DNA of 5,811 bases from Anaerolineales bacterium (GCA_919901875.1 CAKKQG010000288.1:1-5811); one strand, 5' to 3'. Positions 1-5,811 are shown, numbered from the stretch's first letter. Translations and numbers: made by a program. The notes: generated from the letters alone by a model not told the origin.

Positions 1-1674
1 GCGGCGCAAGCGGCGGGCGCAAAATCTATCGGCATGTATCAAGACGGCGTGGTCAAAGAAATGATCTACATCTTCAACCATGCCGATGTATCCTTCATCG
101 TGGTCGAAGATCAAGAGCAAGTAGACAAAGTGTTGGAGATGTGGGGTGAACTTAAGAATGTTCGCAAGGTGATCTATTACGACCCGAAGGGTTTAAGAAG
201 TTACAGCGAAGATTTTTTGATGTCGTTTGAAGACGTACAAAAAGCCGGGCGCGAATTCGAAAAGACTCATCCTCAACTCTTTGAAGAAAAAGTGGCGCAA
301 GGTAAAGCCAGTGACATCGCCATCCTCTGCACCACCTCCGGCACCACCGGCAACCCCAAACTCGCCATGCTCAGCCACGCCAGCATGCTCAGCATGGGCA
401 AGAGTTTGATGAGCATTGACCCAATGCAACCCTCCGATGAGTTCGTCTCCTTTTTGCCGCTCGCTTGGATCGGCGAACAGATGATGACGCTCAGTTGCGG
501 TTTGCAAATCGGCTTCACCGTTAACTTCCCCGAAGAACCCGAAACCGTGCAGCACAACATCCGCGAGATCGGACCGCAAGCCATGTTCAGCCCACCGCGC
601 ATTTGGGAAAACATGATCAGCCGCGTGCAAGTGAAGATGGAAGACAGCACCTGGTTCAAGCAGAAGATGTACAACTGGGCGATGAACATCGGCTACCAGA
701 CGGCCGATGCCCGATTTAAAAAGGTGACGCCGTCACCGTTGTTGAAACTTCAATCCTTCTTCGCCGAGTGGCTGGTGTTCCAAGAGATCAAAGATCATCT
801 GGGCTTGCGCCATCTCAAACGAGCCTACACCGGCGGCGCGGCGTTGGGTCCCGATGTGTTTCGATTCTTCCACGCGCTCGGCGTGAACCTGAAACAAATA
901 TACGGACAAACGGAGATCAACGGTATCGCCGTCGTGCATCGTGATGGCGATATTAAATTCCAAACCGTTGGCACGCCCATTCCGGGAACTGAAATCAAAA
1001 TTGCCGAGAGCGGCGAAATCTTGATGCAGTCGCCCGCCGTGATGACCGGTTATTATCGCAATGAAGAAGCGACGGCGTCCTCATTAATAGAGGGTTGGCT
1101 GCACACCGGCGACGCCGGTTACTTCGACGAAGACGGACATCTCATCGTCATTGATCGCGCGAAGGATGTAATGACCTTGCACGACGGCACCAAGTTCTCG
1201 CCGCAGTTCATCGAGAACAAATTAAAGTTCAGCCCGTACGTACGCGAAGCCGTTGTCTTTGGCGGCGATTATCCATTCGTCGCGGCAATGATCAACATTG
1301 ATTTTCCCAATGTGGGCAAGTGGGCAGAGAACCGCCAGATCGCTTACACCACTTACACCGATCTGGCACAGAAGGGACCCGTCTACGACTTGGTTCGCAA
1401 ACAAGTGGAGATGGCGAACACCGATCTGCCGCCCGCCGCGCGCATCAAACGATTTTTACTGTTGCACAAAGAACTCGACGCCGACGACGCCGAACTGACT
1501 CGCACCCGCAAAGTGCGCCGCAACGTCATCTCACAACGCTACGCCGACATCATCTCTGCCCTTTACAGCCAGAACTCGCACCTTGATGTGCAAACGACGA
1601 TCACGTATCAAGATGGGCGCACGGCAACACTGCAGACGCGATTGAAGATTGAGAGTCTTAACGGAAGCAAATAG
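1..1674 (+). CDS. Long-chain-type acyl-CoA synthetase (AMP-binding enzyme), 5' end missing
   Basis: This enzyme would activate a carboxylic acid with ATP to an acyl-adenylate and then form the acyl-CoA thioester in the cytoplasm. The frame is open from base 1, and the eleven codons before the first ATG (34) read as family-like sequence, so the true start lies upstream. 557 residues are visible; relatives usually have about 600-650. Numbering from base 1, the P-loop TSGTTGNPK is at 112-120, the adenylate motif YGQTE at 301-305, GWLHTGD at 365-371 (ribose-binding Asp371) and the hinge region around DRAKD at 385-389. The C-terminal ELTRTRKVRR holds Lys504, in the position of the catalytic A10 lysine. 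The overall pattern resembles the FadD15/COG1022 long-chain group more than acetyl-CoA synthetase. No frameshift or missing motif is seen. The stop is 61 bp before livH, which suggests co-transcription. Substrate chain length cannot be read from the sequence; an aromatic or branched acid is possible. Confidence 0.93.
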   Translation, partial: AAQAAGAKSIGMYQDGVVKEMIYIFNHADVSFIVVEDQEQVDKVLEMWGELKNVRKVIYYDPKGLRSYSEDFLMSFEDVQKAGREFEKTHPQLFEEKVAQGKASDIAILCTTSGTTGNPKLAMLSHASMLSMGKSLMSIDPMQPSDEFVSFLPLAWIGEQMMTLSCGLQIGFTVNFPEEPETVQHNIREIGPQAMFSPPRIWENMISRVQVKMEDSTWFKQKMYNWAMNIGYQTADARFKKVTPSPLLKLQSFFAEWLVFQEIKDHLGLRHLKRAYTGGAALGPDVFRFFHALGVNLKQIYGQTEINGIAVVHRDGDIKFQTVGTPIPGTEIKIAESGEILMQSPAVMTGYYRNEEATASSLIEGWLHTGDAGYFDEDGHLIVIDRAKDVMTLHDGTKFSPQFIENKLKFSPYVREAVVFGGDYPFVAAMINIDFPNVGKWAENRQIAYTTYTDLAQKGPVYDLVRKQVEMANTDLPPAARIKRFLLLHKELDADDAELTRTRKVRRNVISQRYADIISALYSQNSHLDVQTTITYQDGRTATLQTRLKIESLNGSK

Positions 1675-1676
1675 CC

Positions 1677-1736
1677 GATAGCGGATGGCGGATAGCATAA
1701 GGCTATCCGCTATCCGCCATAAGCCATCAGCCATTA
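1677..1736. repeat. Heptad inverted-repeat array between the synthetase gene and livH
   Basis: The gap is built almost wholly of 7-bp units. The left arm has three (gatagcg, gatggcg, gatagca; 1677-1697). After a short spacer (1698-1701), the right arm has five (gctatcc, gctatcc, gccataa, gccatca, gccatta; 1702-1736). As RNA, 1681-1696 pairs with 1702-1717 over 16 bp with one G-U pair and a 5-nt loop. No T-run follows, so it does not look like an intrinsic terminator. The last unit shares its final base with the livH start codon. Possible roles are an mRNA-stability or processing hairpin, or a dispersed intergenic repeat without function. Confidence 0.85.
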
Positions 1737-2608
1737 TGGAACTATTCATCCAATACACCCTCTCCGGTCTCACCAACGGCGCGATCCTTGCTCTTGCCGC
1801 ATTGGGCTTCGTCTTGATCTACAAAGCCAGCGACGTGATCAACTTTGCACAAGGTGAATTTCTTTTGGTCGGAGCCTACATCATCTACGCCATGATCGCT
1901 CAGTTCGGCTTGTGGTGGCCCATCGGTATGGTGTTCACGGTGGCTATCGCCATCGGAGTCGGCGTCACCGTTGAACGTTTTGTCTTGCGCCCGATGATCG
2001 GCGAACCGATCATTTCGGTGATCATGGTGACGATCGGACTCTCCAGCGTTCTGCAAGCCATCGTCAAAATGATCTGGGGCAGTCAACCGAAAGAATTTCC
2101 GCCGTTCATCCCCAGCGACCCGGTAAAAATTTTGGGCGCAACCATTGGCGCCGATCGGTTATGGGCGATTGGCATCGCCATCGTCTTGCTCGGCGCGTTC
2201 TCATTGTTCTTTCGCAAATCGCGCGAGGGCATTGCCATGCGCGCCGTCGCCGATGATCAACAAGCGGCATTGAGCATGGGCATCAGCGTAAAAAGAATTT
2301 TCGCCTGGGCTTGGTCAATCGCCGCCGTCACTGCCGCTATCGCTGGGGCGTTGGTCGCCAATATCGTCGGCGTGAGCGGGACGATCAGCAGCTTTGGGCT
2401 GCACGTCTTCCCCGTTGTCATATTGGGCGGGCTCGATTCAATTCCCGGCGCGATCATCGGCGGCATCATCATCGGGTTGTTAGAAACTTACACCGGCGCC
2501 TACATCGGTCAGGGGTTGAATCAAGTTGTGTCGTTTATCGTCTTGATCATCATCTTGATGGTCAGACCGTACGGGTTGTTTGGGCAGCAGATCATCGAGA
2601 GAGTGTAA
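1736..2608 (+). CDS. livH: ABC transporter permease, LivH family
   Basis: An inner-membrane channel subunit of a branched-chain-amino-acid-type ABC importer, which pairs with LivM and two ATPases. The 290 residues match the usual LivH length (about 290-300). About eight hydrophobic segments are visible, near residues 8-28, 42-60, 63-84, 92-112, 141-159, 189-213, 222-250 and 263-278. Family signatures are INFAQGE (35-41), the cytoplasmic ATPase-contact loop SREGIAMRAVADD (162-174), GGLDSIPGAIIGG (231-243) and VRPYGLFG (276-283). The start chosen is ATG 1736 (MELFIQYTLSG), the normal LivH beginning. An in-frame ATG at 1685 would add 17 residues that are merely the translated heptad repeat. No Shine-Dalgarno site precedes ATG 1736. 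The substrate may not be an amino acid, since LivH-type permeases also serve importers for urea, amides and aromatic acids. Confidence 0.94.
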   Translation: MELFIQYTLSGLTNGAILALAALGFVLIYKASDVINFAQGEFLLVGAYIIYAMIAQFGLWWPIGMVFTVAIAIGVGVTVERFVLRPMIGEPIISVIMVTIGLSSVLQAIVKMIWGSQPKEFPPFIPSDPVKILGATIGADRLWAIGIAIVLLGAFSLFFRKSREGIAMRAVADDQQAALSMGISVKRIFAWAWSIAAVTAAIAGALVANIVGVSGTISSFGLHVFPVVILGGLDSIPGAIIGGIIIGLLETYTGAYIGQGLNQVVSFIVLIIILMVRPYGLFGQQIIERV

Positions 2609-2615
2609 GGATAGA

Positions 2616-2687
2616 GATTGCTGATTGTTGATTGCTGATTTCTGATTGGACACTCAATCATCAATCAGAAATCAGAAATCAGAAATT
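2616..2687. repeat. Symmetrical 5+5 heptad inverted-repeat array between livH and livM
   Basis: Five units (gattgct, gattgtt, gattgct, gatttct, gattgga; 2616-2650) are followed by a 2-nt centre and five units on the opposite strand sense (ctcaatc, atcaatc, agaaatc, agaaatc, agaaatt; 2653-2687). A perfect 12-bp stem joins 2637-2648 to 2662-2673. Because of the repeat period, the arms can also pair in a register shifted by one unit, with GATT facing AATC in nearly every heptad. The array begins 8 bp after the livH stop and ends one base before the livM ATG (2689). It is AT-rich and shares architecture, not sequence, with the previous gap. Confidence 0.88.
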
Positions 2688-2688
2688 G

Positions 2689-3732
2689 ATGGAATCTGGA
2701 ATCTTCCACACCACTTACCAAGCCGATATGACGTTACGGCGCACACACGCCCAAAAGATTCGCGTGGTGCTGTTGCTGTTGTTCGTCATCGTTTTTCCAT
2801 TCTTCGCCGATCGTTATCTCCTCAATTTGGCGAATCAAGTAGGCATCGCCATCGTCGGGGCGATTGGGCTCAACATTTTGGTCGGCTATACCGGGCAGAT
2901 CAGTTTGGGACAAGGCGGCTTCATGGCAGTTGGCGCTTACACCACCGGGCTACTGACAAAAATTTTTGGAATCCCTTGGTATCTCTCGATACCGATCTCT
3001 TGTTTCTTCACGGCGCTGGTCGGCGCGATCTTCGGCATCCCGTCATTACGGCTCAAGGGGTTGTATCTCGCCATCGCCACGATTGCATCACAAGAAATTA
3101 TTTTGTGGGTCGTCACACATTGGAACGTGGTCACGGGCGGTGTGGATGCCTTGGTCGTCCCTAACCCGACTCTGTTCGGCGAGCGCATGAACACCGATTT
3201 CAACTTTTATTGGATCATCTGGGCATGTGTAGGAGTGACCGCGCTTCTCACTGTGAATCTTTTTCGGACGCACTGGGGGCGGGCATTTATCGCCATTCGT
3301 GATCAAGATATAGCCGCCTCCGTTATGGGCATCAATCTCTTTCGTTACAAACTGCTCGCCTTCGCTGTGTCGTCATTCTTTGTCGGGCTAGCGGGCGCGC
3401 TCATCGCTCACTATCGCACCATCGTCACTTGGGAACGATTCACGATTGATGTCTCGGTGTTGTATTTAGCCATGATCATCATCGGCGGGTTGGGTTCAGT
3501 CAGCGGATCATTTTTCGGCGCGACGTTTATGACTTTGCTGCCAGCCGTGTTGACCAACTTGGGGCGCGCGGTGAAGGACTATATCCCTGTCATTGACTCC
3601 TTTATCCCTTACATCCAACAAGCATCGTTTGGTTTAGTCATTATTTTGTTTTTGATTTTCGAACCTGAAGGGTTGAGAAAAATCTGGAATAACATTAAGG
3701 ATTATTTCAGGTTGTGGCCCTTTAGTTATTGA
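2689..3732 (+). CDS. livM: ABC transporter permease, LivM family
   Basis: The second channel subunit of the importer, partner of LivH in the inner membrane. It has 347 residues, within the LivM range. Hydrophobic segments lie near residues 24-40, 48-66, 74-92, 97-118, 124-142, 173-191, 223-242, 254-288 and 311-326. Signatures are GYTGQISLGQGGFMAVGAY (66-84), the ATPase-contact loop WGRAFIAIRDQDIAASVMG (196-214), GGLGSVSGSFFG (266-277) and FEPEGL (324-329). The start chosen is ATG 2689 (MESGIFHTTYQADM), a short polar N-terminus that I recall from related LivM proteins. A TTG at 2632 would add 19 residues translated from repeat, and ATG 2728 is a shorter alternative. No ribosome site is visible before 2689, where the heptad array sits. 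The 3' end overlaps the left arm of a probable terminator. Confidence 0.93.
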   Translation: MESGIFHTTYQADMTLRRTHAQKIRVVLLLLFVIVFPFFADRYLLNLANQVGIAIVGAIGLNILVGYTGQISLGQGGFMAVGAYTTGLLTKIFGIPWYLSIPISCFFTALVGAIFGIPSLRLKGLYLAIATIASQEIILWVVTHWNVVTGGVDALVVPNPTLFGERMNTDFNFYWIIWACVGVTALLTVNLFRTHWGRAFIAIRDQDIAASVMGINLFRYKLLAFAVSSFFVGLAGALIAHYRTIVTWERFTIDVSVLYLAMIIIGGLGSVSGSFFGATFMTLLPAVLTNLGRAVKDYIPVIDSFIPYIQQASFGLVIILFLIFEPEGLRKIWNNIKDYFRLWPFSY

Positions 3733-3765
3733 ATCTCCATGCCGCCACACCTGAAAGGTTTTTTT
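3708..3765 (+). terminator. Probable intrinsic terminator at the livM 3' end
   Basis: caggt-t-gtggc (3708-3718) pairs with gccacacctg (3744-3753), giving ten base pairs with one bulged T, followed after five bases by seven Ts (3759-3765). A smaller hairpin, acct/aggt (3749-3759), also sits directly at the T-run. The loop of the larger stem is long (25 nt) and contains the livM stop codon, which weakens the call. If it works, it ends the synthetase-livH-livM transcript and leaves the following genes on a separate one. Confidence 0.42.
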
Positions 3766-3785
3766 ACAAAGACTTATGCACCTTA

Positions 3786-3870
3786 ATCACGAATGACTCG
3801 AATAAACGAATAGCACGAATTTTTCTTTTGTTTTATTCGTCAAATTCGGAACATTCGTGATATTCGTGAT
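3786..3870. repeat. 4+4 nonamer inverted-repeat array in the livM-CBS gap
   Basis: Four copies of a CGAAT-ending unit (atcacgaat, gactcgaat, aaacgaat, agcacgaat; 3786-3820, one copy 8 bp long) face four copies of the complement (attcgtcaa, attcggaac, attcgtgat, attcgtgat; 3835-3870) across a T-rich spacer (3821-3834). The outer units 3786-3794 and 3862-3870 are exact reverse complements, and inner segments 3799-3806 and 3832-3839 pair over 8 bp. The rest of this 186-bp gap (3733-3918) holds the probable terminator on its left and a ribosome site on its right. I see no coding sequence and no convincing promoter boxes there. Confidence 0.82.
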
Positions 3871-3906
3871 AAAAATTTCTGTGAACTGCGTAAGTCCAGT
3901 AATGAA

Positions 3907-3912
3907 AAGGAA
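3907..3912 (+). promoter_or_regulatory. Ribosome binding site of the CBS-ACT gene
   Basis: AAGGAA lies six bases before ATG 3919. It fixes the start and contrasts with livH and livM, which have no comparable site. Confidence 0.6.
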
Positions 3913-3918
3913 ACTACC

Positions 3919-4587
3919 ATGATCGTCGGCACACACATCACCCAAAACCCGGTCAGCGTAACATCCGACACGAACTACCCGCACGCGGTAAGCCTCATGC
4001 GCGAAAAAAAGATTCGCCGCTTGCCTGTCGTGGACGGCGGCAAGTTGGTGGGCATCGTCGTCGAAAAAGATTTGCTGTCAACGCAGCCTTCACCCGCCAC
4101 CACTTTGAGCATCTACGAGATGAACTCGTTGCTAGCGAATATCAAGATGAAACAGATCATGACTCATCCGGCGATCACGGTGGAAGGCGACTGCCCGATG
4201 GAAGAGGCGGCGCGCATTATGGTGGAGAAGAAGATCGGTTGTTTGCCGGTGATGGAAAAAGACAAGCTCATCGGCATCATCACCGAGACGGATATTTTCA
4301 GAACGTTAGTAGAAGTGTTAGGCGGCGAAGAAGGCGGCGTGCGATTGACCGCGAAGATACCTGAACGTGTCGGCGAGTTGGCTCGTGTCACATCATTGAT
4401 CGCAGAAGCGGGCGGCAACATTGTTTCCATCACGACCTCGCGCGTTCACGAAAATTCACACCGGGAGGTGACAATCAAGGAAAAAGGCGCAAACCCTGAT
4501 ACTCTCAAAACGCTGCTGGACAAGAGCGGTCTGACGGTGATCGATCTACGCACCAGCACGCGCTATCAACCGCGTCTGTTTGGATAA
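3919..4587 (+). CDS. CBS-CBS-ACT domain protein, AcuB-like putative sensor
   Basis: A soluble 222-residue protein with two CBS repeats (about 7-56 and 76-131) and a C-terminal ACT domain (about 139-211). Each CBS repeat ends in the typical ligand motif: GIVVEKDL (45-52, Asp51) and GIITETDI (119-126, Asp125). CBS pairs (Bateman modules) commonly bind AMP, ATP or related nucleotides. ACT domains commonly bind amino acids, and here the start is RLTAKIPERVGELARVTSL, the usual first strand and helix. The length and domain order resemble Bacillus AcuB (about 214 residues), whose role in acetoin use is poorly defined. There is no membrane segment, DNA-binding motif or catalytic domain. A good Shine-Dalgarno site precedes ATG 3919. 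It lies 46 bp before the binding-protein gene, so the two are probably co-transcribed. A link to control of transport or CoA-thioester metabolism is inference from position only. Confidence 0.9.
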   Translation: MIVGTHITQNPVSVTSDTNYPHAVSLMREKKIRRLPVVDGGKLVGIVVEKDLLSTQPSPATTLSIYEMNSLLANIKMKQIMTHPAITVEGDCPMEEAARIMVEKKIGCLPVMEKDKLIGIITETDIFRTLVEVLGGEEGGVRLTAKIPERVGELARVTSLIAEAGGNIVSITTSRVHENSHREVTIKEKGANPDTLKTLLDKSGLTVIDLRTSTRYQPRLFG

Positions 4588-4620
4588 TTTAATCTACAGT
4601 CGCTATTCATCTTTCTCTCG

Positions 4621-4626
4621 AGGAGG
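4621..4626 (+). promoter_or_regulatory. Strong ribosome binding site of the substrate-binding protein
   Basis: A full AGGAGG sits seven bases before ATG 4634, the best ribosome site in the window. This fits the high expression usually needed for binding proteins. Its 3' half could pair in a weak hairpin (4611-4616 with 4625-4630). Confidence 0.85.
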
Positions 4627-4633
4627 AAAGAAA

Positions 4634-5811
4634 ATGTCTAAACGATACTCATTCACAGTTGTTGCAGTTGTCGCCGCGTTGTTGCTTGCCGCGTGCAGCA
4701 CCCCCGCGCCGACCGCCGCGCCCAAAGACACCACGCCGATCAAGGTGGGCGCGATTTTTGATCTGACCGGCGCCACCGCCGATGTCGGCACCCCCTATAG
4801 CGAAGGCTTGAAGGGTTACGTCGAATGGAAGAATGCGGCTGGCGGCATCAATGGTCGGAAGATCGATCTGCTCTCCGCCGATTACGCTTACAAAGTAGAT
4901 CAATCGGAAGCGCTCTATTCGCAATACGTCGGCGAAAAAGTTGTGGTGTTCATGGGCTGGGGCACGGGTGACACCGAAGCGCTGCGCCCCAAGATCGCCA
5001 ACGATAAAATTCCATTCATGTCGGCTTCGTACGCCGCCGGTTTGTTGGATATGAGTCAAGCGCCGTACAACTTCTTGATCGGCACATCATATTCCGATCA
5101 AGGAATCATTGCCGTGCGTTGGGCATTGGATGATTGGAAGAAAGCCGGCAAGAGCGGCGCGCCCAAAGTAGCCTTCATCCATCACAACAGCCCCTTCGGT
5201 CAATCGCCTGTGGAAGATACCAAGAAATTCGCCGAAGCCAACGGCGTGACGTTTACGAGCTTGCCCTTCCCGGCAGGGACAGATTACACAGCCGAGTTGG
5301 GTCGCATTCAAACATTCGGCGCGAACTACGTAATCATCCACACCATCTCCAGCCCGGCGGCGGTGCTGATGAAGAACGCCAAGAGCCTTGGCTTATTGGA
5401 TAAGATGAAGTTCGTCGCCCTCAACTGGGCTGCCGATGAACTGTTTGTCAAGTTATCGGGCGACGCCTCTGAAGGTGTGATCGGCGTTCTGCCTTTCACC
5501 CCGCCCACCTATCGCGTGCCGGGTCACGACGATCCCGATAAGTTCCTTAAGAGCAAAGGCGGCAGCCTCGACGACAAAGGGCTGCATTACTCGCAAGGTT
5601 GGTGGACGATGGCAACTATGGCAGAAGGCATCAAGAAGACTCTGGATGCCAATAAACCATTGACCGGCGAAAACATCAAAGCCTCGCTGGAGAGTATGCA
5701 AAACTTCGAGACCGGCGGCATCACCGCGCCGATCAGCTTCTCGGCAACCAGCCACAAGGGCAACAGCTCCACGCGCCTCTATCAAGTGAAAAGCGGCAAG
5801 TGGGCGCAGAT
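4634..5811 (+). CDS. ABC transporter substrate-binding lipoprotein (LivK/Peripla_BP_6 type), 3' end missing
   Basis: The extracytoplasmic receptor that would deliver solute to the LivH-LivM channel. 392 residues are visible with no stop before the edge; relatives are about 400-420 long, so little is missing. Residues 1-20 form a signal peptide (SKR, then a hydrophobic stretch) ending in the lipobox LAAC with Cys21, so it is probably a membrane-anchored lipoprotein. A Thr/Pro/Ala linker (22-35) follows. The first lobe starts at IKVGAIFDLTG (36-46), with the family motif AAGGINGRKI (68-77). The second-lobe strand KVAFIHHNSPFGQ (178-190) is followed by a helix and GTDYTAELGRIQ (215-226), all typical of the Peripla_BP_6 fold. 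The pocket segment GWGTGDTEALRPK (108-120) is not the serine/threonine pattern I recall from LivJ/LivK, so the ligand may not be leucine, isoleucine or valine. The AGGAGG site supports this start. Confidence 0.93.
   Translation, partial: MSKRYSFTVVAVVAALLLAACSTPAPTAAPKDTTPIKVGAIFDLTGATADVGTPYSEGLKGYVEWKNAAGGINGRKIDLLSADYAYKVDQSEALYSQYVGEKVVVFMGWGTGDTEALRPKIANDKIPFMSASYAAGLLDMSQAPYNFLIGTSYSDQGIIAVRWALDDWKKAGKSGAPKVAFIHHNSPFGQSPVEDTKKFAEANGVTFTSLPFPAGTDYTAELGRIQTFGANYVIIHTISSPAAVLMKNAKSLGLLDKMKFVALNWAADELFVKLSGDASEGVIGVLPFTPPTYRVPGHDDPDKFLKSKGGSLDDKGLHYSQGWWTMATMAEGIKKTLDANKPLTGENIKASLESMQNFETGGITAPISFSATSHKGNSSTRLYQVKSGKWAQ

Noticed and set aside
34..36. ATG 34 as the true start of the acyl-CoA synthetase
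   Set aside because: The frame is open and family-like back to base 1, and the protein from here would lack the expected N-terminal part, so the gene is cut by the window edge.
193..689. Reverse-strand open frames of 138-145 codons inside the synthetase gene
   Set aside because: They lie wholly opposite a well-supported coding region, show no recognisable domain, and their composition mirrors the sense codons.
1681..1717. Intrinsic terminator between the synthetase and livH
   Set aside because: The stem is strong but is followed by no T-run; it is better treated as an intra-operon hairpin.
1685..1735. Longer LivH starting at ATG 1685
   Set aside because: The 17 added residues are the translated heptad array, and the normal LivH start falls at 1736.
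2632..2688. Longer LivM starting at TTG 2632
   Set aside because: The added residues come from the repeat arms, and the LivM-like N-terminus begins at ATG 2689.
2311..3164. Forward open frames in other phases overlapping livH and livM
   Set aside because: They give low-complexity Arg/His-rich proteins typical of out-of-frame reading through conserved permease genes.
1677..3870. CRISPR array or insertion-sequence ends
   Set aside because: Units are only 7-9 bp with no spacers, no cas genes or transposase are present, and no target-site duplications are seen.
4649..5785. Reverse-strand open frames opposite the binding-protein gene
   Set aside because: The + strand frame has a signal peptide, lipobox, strong ribosome site and family motifs throughout, so the reverse frames are shadows.

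Overview
The window is one stretch of a bacterial LivHM-type ABC importer locus, with all five genes on the + strand. They are the 3' part of a long-chain-type acyl-CoA synthetase (AMP-binding), two complete membrane permeases (livH, livM), a small CBS-CBS-ACT protein, and most of a lipoprotein substrate-binding protein that runs off the right edge. The lipobox, AGGAGG ribosome sites and operon layout are bacterial. Moderate GC, this gene order and intergenic DNA built of short-period inverted repeats suggest a Chloroflexota (Anaerolineae-like) genome, but that placement is inference and uncertain.

Layout: 1-1674 synthetase (5' end missing); 1675-1735 a gap filled with 7-bp repeats forming a strong hairpin; 1736-2608 livH; 2609-2688 a second gap filled with a different 7-bp inverted array; 2689-3732 livM; 3733-3918 a 186-bp gap with a probable terminator and a 9-bp-period inverted array; 3919-4587 CBS-ACT protein; 4588-4633 a short gap with a strong ribosome binding site; 4634 to the edge, the binding protein.

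How the genes fit together: the binding protein captures a solute outside the membrane and hands it to the LivH/LivM channel. The two LivG/LivF ATPases such a channel needs are not in the window and may flank it. The acyl-CoA synthetase suggests that the imported solute, or something metabolised with it, is a carboxylic acid that becomes a CoA thioester. The CBS-ACT protein looks like a sensor of adenine nucleotides and a small ligand, possibly tuning this locus.

The most unusual feature lies between the genes. Three successive gaps each carry an inverted pair of short tandem arrays: two with 7-bp units and one with 9-bp units. The sequences differ but the architecture is the same. In the first two gaps the array runs almost from stop codon to start codon and occupies the place where a Shine-Dalgarno site should be.
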